DNA of 64,000 nucleotides from Vitis vinifera. Its lineage: Eukaryota; Streptophyta; Magnoliopsida; Vitales; Vitaceae. The stretch is taken from assembly GCF_030704535.1 (NCBI RefSeq), contig NC_081823.1, positions 6,206,501 to 6,270,500 on the forward strand, written 5' to 3'. The notes under the pieces were generated by a model. It saw nothing but the letters and a program-made list of their open reading frames with translations. It had not been told where the DNA came from and did not search any database. Shown here piece by piece: positions 22,543 through 34,259 of the stretch. Each line of letters opens with the position of its first letter. Within the stretch, counting starts at the first letter, position 1. Position numbers and translations under genes: made by a program.

Positions 22543-22837
22543 AGAGACCCGAATTTAGGGACTTAGAGGGGTGCTACGGTCCATACTGTACCTTCCCGAT
22601 AAGTAACCTGACCCCCGAACCCGATCCGGTTTTTCGTAGATCACCTTTTCCAAATAAGGAGTCACACTTAGGGTTTTTCTTTCTTATTTTGTTTACCCTT
22701 TTAAAAATAAAACAAAAATAAGTGGCGACTCCAAGTCATTTTCAAATAATCAATAAAAATCAAAATTTTCAAATAAAAAAATCGAGTTTCGCCATCGAGT
22801 GGGAAACGCATCGAGCAATCGAAATGCGGGGTCCACA
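22543..22837 (+). mobile_element. LTR end remnant of a gypsy-type retrotransposon (copy 2)
   Basis: Duplicate of 2421-2715, ending in GCGGGGTCCACA at 22837, next to direct repeat R1. Confidence 0.55.
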
Positions 22838-23280
22838 CTCTTGTTTTTTCATAGCTCACCAAATCCACCATTATCCATTGAAGATTAAGAAAAATCAGTA
22901 GAAAAACAAAATCTCTTACTCACAAAATCCGACCATTATCCATTGAAGATTAAGAAAAATCTTATCTAAATTCAGCTTCCTCCAACATATCAATATTATT
23001 ATTTTTTTCATTTAAATTTATGATCTAAATCATACAAGTAAATGATGAAATATAGATCAAGAATGCAACCTTCTATATAAGACTTTATGATTGAGGATTA
23101 TTTTTCTATATGATGCCGAGAAATAATGAAAATCAAACCCTATTTTTAAAGATAAATAGGGTTAGTCTTGGCATGCCTTTTTCACACTCTAAATGTGAAA
23201 TCAAACATGCTCCCAAATGCTATATGCAATTCTCAAGAGGCATGGAAAATATTGTATCACTCATCTCATTGGCATGAAAT
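22838..23280 (+). repeat. Direct repeat R1 (copy 2)
   Basis: Duplicate of 2716-3158, paired with R2 at 24501-24883, with the same internal hairpin. Confidence 0.75.
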
Positions 23281-24500
23281 AAAAAAACATGGATTATTTT
23301 GAGATGGGTACTATTCTTGTCATTTTTTTTTCTACCAATGGATTATTTTGAACTTAAACTCTTATTATCTAGTAATTTTTTTTAAACAATTTTTTATTCT
23401 TTAAAATTAAAAAATAGAAAAACATGTGCAATAAGTAAAAAATCAAAAAAATAGGTTTTTGTTCTTAAAAATAAAAAATAAGATGGTTGTCAAAAAAACA
23501 GGTGCAATTTTTTGTTATTTTCAATAATTTTTATTTATTTTTTAAGATCTTTTTCAAAAAATAAGTATATAAATATAAAGAATAATTAAAAATAAAATAT
23601 TGCATATAGAAATTATTTTAAAAATATATTTCATAACATATAAAACGTGTTAAAAACATTTTAGGTTTTTAAGTAATTTTTTGTTTTATAAAATATCAAA
23701 TAATAAATACAAAAGATTGTGAGACCAAACAGATAGTTACTCATTACAAGGCTAAATAAATCCTCACACACGGGTTGGAGTAGGGGATCGACTCTTACAC
23801 ATTTGTTCCGTCTTCATGGCTTTAAAACTCGTTTACAAAATTAAGAGAAGTTCATGCATATATAGTGTAAAGAACTTTCTATTTTATATGATGTAAAACA
23901 TCATAGTATCCGTTATGAGCTTAATTATGATGTTCCACGTCAAATTGAGGATAAATTTTGTAATGTTATATATGTACAGACTACTCTTAATCTTATAAAT
24001 ATGTTTTAAAGTCATAAAAACTCTTTTGAATTTAAAGTAAATAATATAGATACCAGTTGAGTATAAATCGTTACAAATGATATTAAAATCAATTTTCGAC
24101 TTTTGATGTATAAATTTGTTTAGCCCTACTTGGTTTTACAATTCTTTAAAATACAATGAAACTTAGTGTTTGCATATAGGTAATTATGATATTCCTACAC
24201 ATGGAAATGAAACTTCTTAACAATATATATATATATATATATATAAACTCATTGTAAAATATTTAATTCATTTTGCTCTTATTCAATTTTTTTTTTAAAT
24301 CATCTTTTCAAAAATTAATTTTTATCCAAAGTGTTATTTATAATTTACTATTGATAAGAGAGTAATATTAAATTTTATAAATGGTTAATTTGATTTTTGT
24401 TATTGCTGATAAAGAAAAAAAAAAGACAGTTTCTTAGTCCCGTTAACAAATACACGCATGACTCGAAAAAGTTGGAATGTTTGTCGCAGAAAAACAAAAT

Positions 24501-24883
24501 CTCTTGTTTTTTCATAGCTCACAAAATCCTACCATCATCCATCCAAGATTAAGAAAAATCTTATTCAAATTCAGCTCCCTCCAACATATCAATATTATTA
24601 TTTTTTTCATTTAAATTTATAATCTAAATCATACAAGTAAATGATGAAATATAGATCAAGAATGCAACCTTCTGAACATATAAGACTTTATGATTGAGGA
24701 TTATTTTTCAATATGATGCCGAGAAATAATGAAAATCAAACCCTATTTTTAAAGAAAAATAGGGTTAGTCTTGGCATGCCTTTTTCACACTCTAAATGTG
24801 AAATCAAACATGCTCCCAAATGCTATATGCAATTCTCAAGAGGCATGGAAAATATTGTATCACTCATCTCATTGGCATGAAAT
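24501..24883 (+). repeat. Direct repeat R2 (copy 2)
   Basis: Duplicate of 4378-4760. The AT-rich DNA between R1 and R2 and from here to about 25910 holds no gene that I can see. Confidence 0.75.
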
Positions 24884-25912
24884 CAAAAAACCTCCAACCC
24901 TCGTTAAAAGGAAACTAACTTCATAATTGCATATTTGTTAGGATTTTAAAAGAGAATAATTGCTTGATATACTTGACTTATTTTACATCAGTCATGTTAT
25001 AATAAACATCTTGTAACTGAGAAAATTTCCTATTTAGGATTTAAGATTTAAGATTTAAGATTTAACTACGAATCAATAATAAATTAATAATAATAACAAG
25101 ATCCAAATTTGTAAAATAGTTGTAAAATGGGATTGATTTAGGTTAAAGCTTCCAATCTAACTTATCAAAGAGAATATACATCATTATTAGAGGTCCCATT
25201 TGCTCCTTTATATCCAAAGAGGCCCAAGTCCCATAGACGTGGAAAGTTGAGCAATGAGTCTCCTTCCTTCCAAAGTAAATTCCAATTGGTTTCAAAGTAT
25301 TTTTAAATGAATAATTTTTTTTTTTTTTTAAAAAAAAGTTCAACAAAGATAACCCTTTCCATGTGATATTCAAAAGTGTGATTTAATTTGACTCCATATT
25401 TAGATTAATTTGATTTAATTTTTTATATTTTTATTTTTTTACTCAAAAAAATATATATAAAAATGACTAAGAATCTTTAAAATTTGCCAAAAAAAATAAT
25501 TTATTTTCATAATAAATTCTCAAAAACTGATTTTTGTGGGTTAAAAAATTTGTTATCATTATTATTTGCTGTGAAGATCAGAGAAGGGTTGACGTTTTAT
25601 AGTTTAGTTTGGATATGAATAACATTTGGGGTTTTTTTTTTGGGATATATGAAATGAAGAATGAAGAGGAAATGACCAGTCACCCACAGGGGCCACAACC
25701 CACAGAATGGACAAAATTGAAGTGTCCAATAGCCTACTATGACCCGTCTAAGTATGAATCTGGATCTATCTAATTCGATGTTTGAGACCCAGATCTCAAT
25801 TTTCAAAAATTAAACAATTTTTTTTTTTGAATTACTACTGTACTGTTATGGGTCTTGGAGATCTGAATGTGGGTGTGACTGCGAAATGGTAGCCTTGATT
25901 TTCCTTTCGGAT

Positions 25913-26270
25913 GGTGGGTGACGCCTCGTTCTCTCTTGCCTTTGCTCTCACACTACCTCTCTATTTCTCTCCTTCCTCTGCAATCACACTTTATCTTCTT
26001 CTTAGAAGCCTTGCTTCGTACTCTTTCTCTTTCTGTGTCTTAAACATTTGGGTTAATCTCATCAGTCTCTCTCTTTAATCTGCAAGCGTTCTTACTTTCT
26101 CTCGACTCTGCAACCCCAGTTTCTCTCTCACTCTCTCCGCATTTGGGTTTGCGTCTCCTTCTCTAATTTGCAATCTCTCTGTCTACATTTGGGTTAATCT
26201 GCATCTCTCCCCCTAAGCATTTGTGTTACTCGCACATTCTCTCCCACTCTTAGTATATATCGCCCCAACA
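25913..26270 (+). promoter_or_regulatory. Pyrimidine-rich leader of the TORTIFOLIA1-like gene
   Basis: About 350 bases of CT-rich sequence (many TCTCTCT runs) precede the start codon at 26271, as is common in plant 5' leaders. The phrase ATTTGGGTTAATCT occurs twice (about 26046 and 26188). A non-ATG in-frame extension reaches back to 26223 but contains no ATG, so translation should start at 26271. The same leader is present in copy 1 at 5790-6147. Confidence 0.55.
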
Positions 26271-29200
26271 ATGGCTTCAGGAGGAACCAAATCGTCAAAA
26301 CCTGCAAAACCCCCAAACCCATCTTCAACTTCTCAGTCTTCGGTCAGATCAACATCCTCTTCTGTCTCCACTCACCTCGCGATGGTGGAGCTCAAGCAGC
26401 GCATTCTGACCTCCCTCTCCAAGCTCTCCGACCGCGACACCCACCAAATCGCCGTTGACGACCTCCACAATCTCATCCAGAATCTCTCTACTGACTCCGG
26501 CGTCTCCATCCTCCTCAATTGCCTCTATGAGGCCTCCTCCGATCCCAAACCCTTAGTCAAGAAGGAGTCTCTCCGGCTTCTCGCTCTCCTCTGCACCTCC
26601 CACCCCGATTCCACCTCCTCCCACCTTACCAAAATCATCTCCCACATTGTCCGCCGCCTCAAGGACTCTGATACCGGTGTCCGGGATGCGTGCCGCGACG
26701 CCATTGGTACTCTGTCTTCCCTGTACTTGAAGGGTGATGGTGGTGGGGGTGACAATGGGGGACTTGGGTCTGTAGTTTCGCTCTTTGTGAAGCCTCTGTT
26801 TGAGGCAATGATTGAGCAGAACAAGGGGGTTCAATCAGGGGCTGCAATGTGCTTGGCTAAGATGGTGGAATGCGCATCAGACCCGCCTGTAGGCGCCTTT
26901 CAGAAGCTCTGCTCGAGGGTCTGCAAATTGCTCAACAATCCGAATTTCTTAGCAAAGGCTGCACTTTTGCCTGTTGTGGGGAGCTTGTCTCAGGTACGAT
27001 CATGTGGTTGATTTATTCTTGAGTTTTTGTTTTTTGACTTGTTATTGCAATGTACTTTTGATAGTGAGGTTGAAATATATGGTCAATTTGGTTGCTGAGG
27101 AATCACAGGAAAAGGAACTAGAACTTAGACTAATAATATTTATTATGAAAAATTTGATGATACTGTTCAAATTTTTGCTCCCTTTGATTATTAAGAAGTC
27201 TTAGGACGAGAAAATGACAATAAGCGGGGGACAAACCTGGTTAGCTGCCTACGTGTGCCTCGTTCTTTTTGAGCTTTGCTCTGCTTCTTAGCCCGGATAA
27301 TCTGGTTCTCTCAGTGATCCATTCCACATTGACCCCTCTCTTAGATGTGGCTTCACGGAATTTGCTTTCACCTTTGTGCTCTGTCCCCCAAGGGAAAGGG
27401 ATATGTGCACATGGTTTAGTTGAGCTGTGAGAAGGGTAGATTCTTCTTGTTGGGTGGAGTAGAGGCCATTCAGATCATCTCACCAGTGGGAAGCTTTGCT
27501 TATTGAGTACTGTCTATTGCGATGGGGAGCTGTCTAAGAGGGGCCCTATCTTTAGCCTGGGTGGGTGGAGTCTGCTAACTGTTCTGACCAAGAATAGGTA
27601 GTCCACCTGATGATCAATCAAAGTGCTTGACAAAAAATAAATTGTCAAATTTGAAGATGTAATGAGAGTGAGACACTGTTTTAATTAGCAAAGGCAGCAA
27701 GACAAGAGAACTTGGACACTTCATTGAAACTGATGATCTGGTTGAAATTTTCTCCCCATTTGATTGCTAAGAAATTCAGGTGACAAAAGGATTGGACTGT
27801 GAATCCAATCTGAAAATGCCCAAGGTCCAAATTTTTGTTCCTCTTTCCTGTTTAACTCATTAGTCTGACAGAAGATTATTGGCCTTTTATTCCTTCTCCT
27901 TAGTGTGTGCATATATTGATATAATTAGATTCAGTATGGGTCTCAACAGAATTCTAGTTTTTGAGGTGGTGTGAAATTTAATCGAATGAGTATGAACAAC
28001 TTGATCAGATATTAGTGACACATGTTTAGCTTTATTTGAGTGAGATGAAAGGATGGCTTCATCTGGCTTTATATATGATGTTTGTATTGAAACCATAAGC
28101 AAGTTCTTATGCTTAAAGTAGATCCTTATGTTTTTGGTTTACTTTTTATTTGTTTCTTTTATATCTCCCCATTGTGCATAAGATATATGAACTTATATTT
28201 CTTTATTTGATACTTCATAACCGCTCCTAATTTTCATTCCTTGTCATGCTTGATAACTCTGATGTTGGTTCATTATGTGGTGAATGAGAATTGAGATACC
28301 AAGCAAAAGGTCATAAATTTTACTTGCACCAAAAAAATGAAGAAGCAAATTTAGAACTTCTAAAGGATTATAAACTTTTGCAGGTAGGAGCAATTGCACC
28401 ACAAAGCTTGGAAGCAGTGTTGCAAAGCATTCATGACTGCCTTGGGAGTCCTGATTGGGCAACACGCAAGGCTGCAGCTGATACATTAAGTACTTTAGCA
28501 ATGCATTCAAACAACTTGATCATGGATGGAGCTACTTCTACACTGGCAGCACTTGAGGCTTGCCGCTTTGACAAGGTATCATTTTGAACTTATTTTTCTT
28601 CTGCACAAGAATCCCAGTTTTTACCCTTTTTGCCATATTACCACTTATCAAACACTTACTCCGTGTTTATAGCTTTCCTACTCTTGAAGTCACTGGGAAC
28701 AAGTTGTGTTTGCCCTTTTTGACATGTCAACGACAATCCCAGTTTTTGCCCTTTTTGCCACATCATCACTCATCAAACACTCATCCCTTTGTTTATAGCA
28801 TCCCTATTTTGAGGCCATTGGGTTGAACCCCTTGTGTTTGTAATGGACACTCACGCTGCGCAGATCTAATAATTTCAAGAGAATCTAACCCAGAGCTGCC
28901 ACCCTTTCGGAAAGGCAACAATAGTAGGGACTTTAATATTATAAAAGTTAATGTCAAATGCAAAAATACATGCAGTGTACAATTATGTAATTCAATCTCT
29001 CACACTCAGAAGTGGAGTTGGTATCATAGCATTTTTTTTTTTTATAGATAGAGTCAGTATTATAGCAGAAATCTAAGTTTCAAGCTAACAGTACCAAAGC
29101 TGATGAAACTTGAGAATTTAAACCCAATAAATCACAGTATATAGGAGCAGTGGAACATTAAAAACAAATATTGGGTTGTGACTTACACATGAATAGAGTT

Positions 29201-32180
29201 ACAGTGGGACATACCATTGTCCTTGGTGCAACATTGAAAGCTTCTCAGGAAGCATATTTAACTTGTTTGAAGTCCATCTCCTAATAGTCATTACTTTCAC
29301 TTGTGCTAGTCCTCTTTAGCGGTTATGTATTCATGATATTTTTATGTATTAGGTTCCATTAAACACTGATCATAATTTTTTTGCTTTGATATCTTACTCA
29401 TGTTTGGATGCTCATGTATGAATTTTTTAACTACTTTTTCAGATAAAGCCTGTGAGAGATAGCATGACTGAAGCACTGCAGCTATGGAAGAAAGTTGCAG
29501 GAAAAGGAGATGGGGTTTCAGATGATCAGAAAGCTACATCTCATGGTAAAGGCAGAAGTAATATTTCTTTTCTTTTTTCTTTTTTCAATTATCTAATCCT
29601 GTTCTATTACTTTCTTAATGCTTCAGATGGTGAAAATTCAGAGCCAGCTGAGTTTTCTGACAAGAATGGCCCAAAAGTTTCGAATCCTGGAGAGAGAAAA
29701 GCAGAAGCATCAGGGAAGGATTCATCTAATGGTTCTTCCCCTGCTAATGATTCTGTTTCCAAAACTAAGGGTGGTAGCATTCCAGACAAAGCAGTAGGGA
29801 TATTAAAGAAGAAAGTACCTGCTGCCTTAACTGACAAAGAGTTGAACCCAGAATTTTTCCAGAAACTTGAAACGAGGGGTTCTGATGATTTGCCTGTAGA
29901 AGTTGTTGTCCCTCGTAGATGTCTTAATTCTGCAAACTCACACAATGAAGAAGAATCAGAACCAAATGATGCAGATTTAAGGGGAAGGTCAAATCTCATG
30001 GAGCCTGATGATGTTCATGGATCTGTCAACATTAAATATCGTAATGCAGAGAGAGGAAATGCTGGCTTGTTTTCTAAACAACGAGATTTTGATGAAGTTG
30101 CACGGGATAAATGGGCTGATGAGAGAGTAAATGGAAAAGACTCTAGAACAAGAGCATTTGATATTGATGACAGGATTGATATAAACCAAAGGGAGTCATC
30201 TGGTAGTCGTGTGGGTTTTTCCAAAACTGATGTCCAATCTGAGGGATCTTTCATGAATAACAAAGGAAATTGGTTAGCTATACAGAGACAACTATTGCAA
30301 CTGGAGAGGCAACAAGCTCATCTGATGAATATGTTGCAGGTATGTTCAATTAATTTGGATTAAAGAAATGGTTTCCAAATCTGATTTTAGTTCACGATAT
30401 ATTTATATGGCAGGATTTCATGGGTGGGTCTCATGATAGCATGGTGACTTTAGAGAACAGAGTACGGGGCCTTGAGAGAGTTGTTGAAGACATGGCACGG
30501 GATTTGTCAATATCATCAGGTAGGAGAGGTGGTAATTTTATGGTGGGATTTGAGGGATCCTCCAATAGGTCTTTAGGCAAGTATAATGGCTACCCTGATT
30601 ACTCAAGTGCCAAGTTAGGAAGGGGCAGTGATGGACGAATTCCATTTGGGGAAAGATTTGGCCCTTCAGATGGAATTGCTTCAGGTATGAGGGGCAGGGG
30701 CCCTCCATGGAGATCAGACATGGCTGAGGCCTGGGATTTTCCAACATATGGTGCTCCCAAAAATGGGCAAATGGGCTCTAGGAGAGCTCTGGTGAGTGGT
30801 CCTGTAGATGGTAGATCACCAAAAGCTGAACATGAGAGTGATCAGGTTGGTAACAGGAGGGCTTGGGATAAAGGTGCTGCACCTGTTAGGTTTGGTGAGG
30901 GCCCTTCTGCAAGAAGTGTCTGGCAAGCTTCAAAAGATGAAGCTACTCTAGAAGCAATTCGGGTGGCTGGGGAAGATAGTGGAGCAACTCGAACTGCAAG
31001 AGTAGCTATGCCTGAATTGACTGCAGAAGCTATGGGAGATGACAATGTTGTGCCAGAGCGGGATCCAGTCTGGACTTCTTGGAGCAATGCAATGGATGCA
31101 CTTCATGTGGGCGATATGGATTCAGCTTATGCCGAAGTTTTGTCTACAGGGGATGACCTTTTGCTTGTGAAGCTAATGGACAGATCAGGCCCTGTAATTG
31201 ATCAACTCTCAAATGATGTAGCAAGTGAGATTTTGCATGCCGTTGGGCAGTTTTTGTTGGAGCAGAATTTATTTGATATCTGTTTGTCTTGGATTCAACA
31301 GGTATGTTTTTCTCAATTTTTAGTTCTTTTTCAACTGCTTTATTTGCATTCTGTGAAATTTATTCCTTCTAAATGATTCAGACCATAAAAGTAATATCAT
31401 AAGTCCTCTAAAATTATGGATTTTCTTGTTTAGCATATGATCTTTACTCTTGCTTCTGCTGGAAAAATAATAGGAAGACAATGCATTTGGTATTTTGGAA
31501 TTGGAATGGAAATAGGATGAGAATCAAAATCAAAATCCTAGAGAGAGTGAAATTTGGTTTCCTTACTAATGAAAATTTTATTTTCATACCCATTCTTTTT
31601 TTTCTTTTTTTTTTTGATAGGTAAATAAGAGATTGTATTAGAAAAGCCTAGAAGCGGCAAAAAAAGTACACATACCCATTCTGAAAAATGATCCAAACAC
31701 ATTAATGAATGGGAATGAAATTGATTTCCCATTCTCCTTCTCTATTTGAACGTATCAAACATGACCTATGTTTTCTACCTTAAGAGATTGGAGGTCTAGT
31801 GCTCCATATACTCTCTTTCCTCATAATTAGTTGTTACTTTCATTGCATTGAAATGCTTTCCTATGTACTCTGTACCTTTCTCTGTTTTCTCTATACAAAT
31901 GAAACATATGTTGGAACTTCTAAATAAAGATGATTAGTCTGAGCCTTAGCATTTGGTTTTATTTTAATTGTCTTCTCTCCAGTTGGTAGATGTAGTAATG
32001 GAAAATGGACCAGATATCATGGGAATTCCAATAGAAGTAAAGAGGGAGCTTTTATTGAACTTAAATGAAGCTTCTGCAACAACAGACCCACCTGAGGACT
32101 GGGAAGGTGCAACACCTGATCAACTCTTGTTGCAGTTGGCATCTGCCTGGGGAATTGATCTGCAACAGCTTGAGAAGTAA
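26271..32180 (+). CDS. TORTIFOLIA1/SPIRAL2-like microtubule-associated protein (938 aa)
   Basis: Six coding exons: 26271-26993, 28384-28575, 29443-29545, 29627-30339, 30414-31301 and 31983-32180, all with GT-AG introns and matching phase. Residues about 30-330 form HEAT/TOG-like helical repeats (VELKQRILTSLSKLSDRDT, LGSPDWATRKAAADTLS). A polar linker follows, then a coiled coil at about 560-610 (LLQLERQQAHLMNMLQ), and a conserved C-terminal domain with WTSWSNAMDALHVGDMDSA and DWEGATPDQLLLQLASAWG. TORTIFOLIA1/SPIRAL2 proteins bind cortical microtubules and their minus ends and control the direction of cell growth. The length is somewhat above the Arabidopsis member's. Intron 3 (29546-29626) is 81 nt, in frame and without a stop, so its retention would keep the protein open. 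Confidence 0.93.
28611..28830 (+). repeat. Two-unit tandem repeat in TORTIFOLIA1-like intron 2
   Basis: Units beginning ATCCCAGTTTTTACCCTTTT (28611) and ATCCCAGTTTTTGCCCTTTT (28736) are about 125 bp apart and share the TTTTTGCCA...ATCAAACACT phrases. It is non-coding and lies just downstream of exon 2, after the point where copy 1 is cut off. Confidence 0.7.
31585..31682 (-). mobile_element. Short retroposed LINE tail with target-site duplication
   Basis: CATACCCATTCT at 31585-31596 recurs at 31671-31682. Between them lie a T-rich run and then GATAGGTAAATAAGAG and GCCTAGAAGCGGC. Read on the minus strand this is a short 3' end, ...TTATTTACCTATC plus poly-A, between a 12-bp target-site duplication. 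It is a heavily 5'-truncated non-LTR retrotransposon insertion in intron 5. Confidence 0.78.
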
Positions 32181-32730
32181 GCCCTAGCTTACTATAGCCT
32201 ATCAGGTAGTGTGATTGTATTTCATATTAAGACTTTTTTTATTGGTTGGTTGGGTTTATACATCTTATATGTCACATATGTAAGTTGAGAAACTCGAAAA
32301 TGAACAGAAATGGTTTTGAGCAAATATGCAAATTGAGCATTGCAACATTATTTGATTTGATTGAAGCTGGCAATGAATATGTGTTCCATCTTTAAGATTT
32401 AATCTGTCACCAGCCTCTGTCATTTAGCAGTAGATATATGGCTTTGTTTCAGATGAGATTTTAGTTTCAGTTGGGTTGATTGAGGAATGAGCAGTTGATA
32501 TCATAAACAGAAAGGAACACCCTCTCCCAGTCTTCGTCCATTTAAAAATACCTGTTACAATACAAGCTCTATAACGACGAAAGAGTGCAAAATTTTCACC
32601 CAACCATCCATCAAGAAAAAACAAGTACTGAGCTAATGGTAATGTGGTTGGTTTCATAGAGCAGGCCAAAGCTGCAATATGCTTTCAGTTCTTAAGATCT
32701 TTCTCATTCACTAACCCTAGTTTCTCTGAC

Positions 32731-34259
32731 CTACCGAGCCTCTGGTGTATCCTCGGTCTCAATACCTCTATCATCACTGTTTCCATCAACGGTATCTGAT
32801 GCCACATCGTCTTCTTCTGCACCCTCATCTTCAATGTCGTTTCCAGCTAAGTGTGCTAGAGCTATGACAACGTCAGTGATCAAAGGCCGAGTACTGGCCT
32901 CCTCTTGGAGACACATGGCTGCAACTGCAATAGCTTGGTAGAGACCCTTTGTTGGGTAGTTTCCTTCAAGCGAAGGGTCTGCCATTAACTTAAAATTTCT
33001 TCTGTCTTTAAGCAGTGGCTGTGCCTGCAGATCAGGAACATGATCAATTTCAGTACTTGAAGTTAATGGACAATGTTGCGTTTATAGAAGAGAATGCATG
33101 CTTGGTTGGGAAGATTGAAACATACCCAAGTAACTAGATTCTGCTCATTTCTTGGTCTTGAATAGTCGATAACCCTCCGTCCTGTGATGATCTCCAAGAA
33201 CACAACTCCAAAGCTGTATACATCGGACATTGTAGTCAACCGGCCTGTGAGGGCATACTCTGGTGCACAATAGCCGTATGTCCCCATCACCCTGGTGGAG
33301 ACATGGGTGTTATCCCCAGTTGGACCTACCTTGGCAAGTCCAAAATCTGAGAGCTTTGGATTGAAGTCCTCATCCAACAGTATGTTTGATGCTTTGAAGT
33401 CTCTGTAAATTACTGGAGGGTTGGCTGTTTCATGCAAGTGTTCAAGTCCTCTTGCTGCTCCTTCAGCAATTCTCATCCTGGTGATCCAATCCAGAGGTTT
33501 CCTATTTTGTGATAAACCTGGAAACCGGAGTTTCTACTGTCACTCTACGCATGAGAAACCATTACCAAGATATAGCAGAGAAAAGCAAAAGCAGTTTGGG
33601 GCATACCAAGAAGGTGATCCTCCAAGGAACCATTGGCCATGTACTCATACACTAAAATCCTTTGATCACCATCCGCGCAATATCCAACCAAATTGACAAG
33701 ATTGGGATGGTGGAGGAGACTCAACATCAGAACCTCCACGAGGAATTCTCGGTTTCCTTGGAATCCATTCCTGTCCAGTTGCTTAACAGCAACAGCCTGA
33801 GTGAGATGAACAAAAAATTAAAACCATAAGGTCAGCTTTCAGAAACATCTCTCATCTTCTTCTGAGAATATTTAAAAGGATAGCAGTAGTACTTGGCTTG
33901 GGTTGTCAATGTAGCCTTTGTACACCCTCCCAAAACCGCCTTCTCCCAGCAAACATTCACGTTTGAAGTTCTTAGTTGCAGAACATAGCTCGCGAAAAGT
34001 GAAAATCCGGGTAGAAAGATTTCCCTGTCCAATTTTTGTTATGTACCTCCTCTTGCTGCTCGCTGCATGAATCATGATGAGATATGGGAAGAGATTCAAA
34101 TTGGGCAATCTGTACTTTGAAAGATAGAACTTTACCAGATTTGAAGGAGATGTTAGCAAATGAACCTATGCTCTTCACCAACTTGTAATCCCTAATGCTC
34201 TTCTTGAATGACCTCCTCGCGATCCTGTTATCCGACATACAACATGAAAAGCAGTTCAT
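32731..34259 (-). CDS. Receptor-like cytoplasmic kinase, PBL type (389 aa)
   Basis: Five exons on the minus strand: 34136-34259, 33893-34062, 33607-33796, 33126-33517 and 32731-33024. All junctions are GT-AG and in phase. The N-terminus MNCFSCC offers cysteines for S-acylation and membrane attachment. The kinase domain (about residues 75-350) has [11 protein letters not shown], the AVAVKQLD lysine, [15 protein letters not shown] with the catalytic Asp, DFGLAK, and [17 protein letters not shown] in the activation loop. An acidic tail follows ([11 protein letters not shown]). RLCK-VII/PBL kinases relay signals from plasma-membrane receptors in immunity and growth. I would place it near PBL23/PBL27, but the exact orthologue is uncertain. 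It is convergent with the TORTIFOLIA1-like gene, with about 550 bp between stop codons. Confidence 0.93.

Larger units (their letters stand above)
8400..28522. repeat. Complete second unit of the ~20.1-kb tandem duplication
   Basis: Base 8400 is where sequence diverges from the intact TORTIFOLIA1-like exon 2, and 28522 is the last base shared with copy 1. If this is a head-to-tail tandem duplication, the unit is 8400-28522 (20,123 bp) and 8399/8400 is the junction. The unit then begins inside a gypsy-type element, so the missing 5' end of that element should lie upstream of copy 1, outside this window. The alternative, insertion of an element into exon 2 of copy 1, would still need a separate event to explain the duplicate at 20105-28522. 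Confidence 0.75.
20105..28522. repeat. Segment of copy 2 that is visibly identical to copy 1
   Basis: Counterpart of 1-8399. It carries 18 bp (20520-20537, TACACTTGGGAAGACCTT) absent from copy 1. All pseudogene, LTR and direct-repeat features listed for copy 1 recur here with an offset of 20104 to 20123. Confidence 0.93.
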
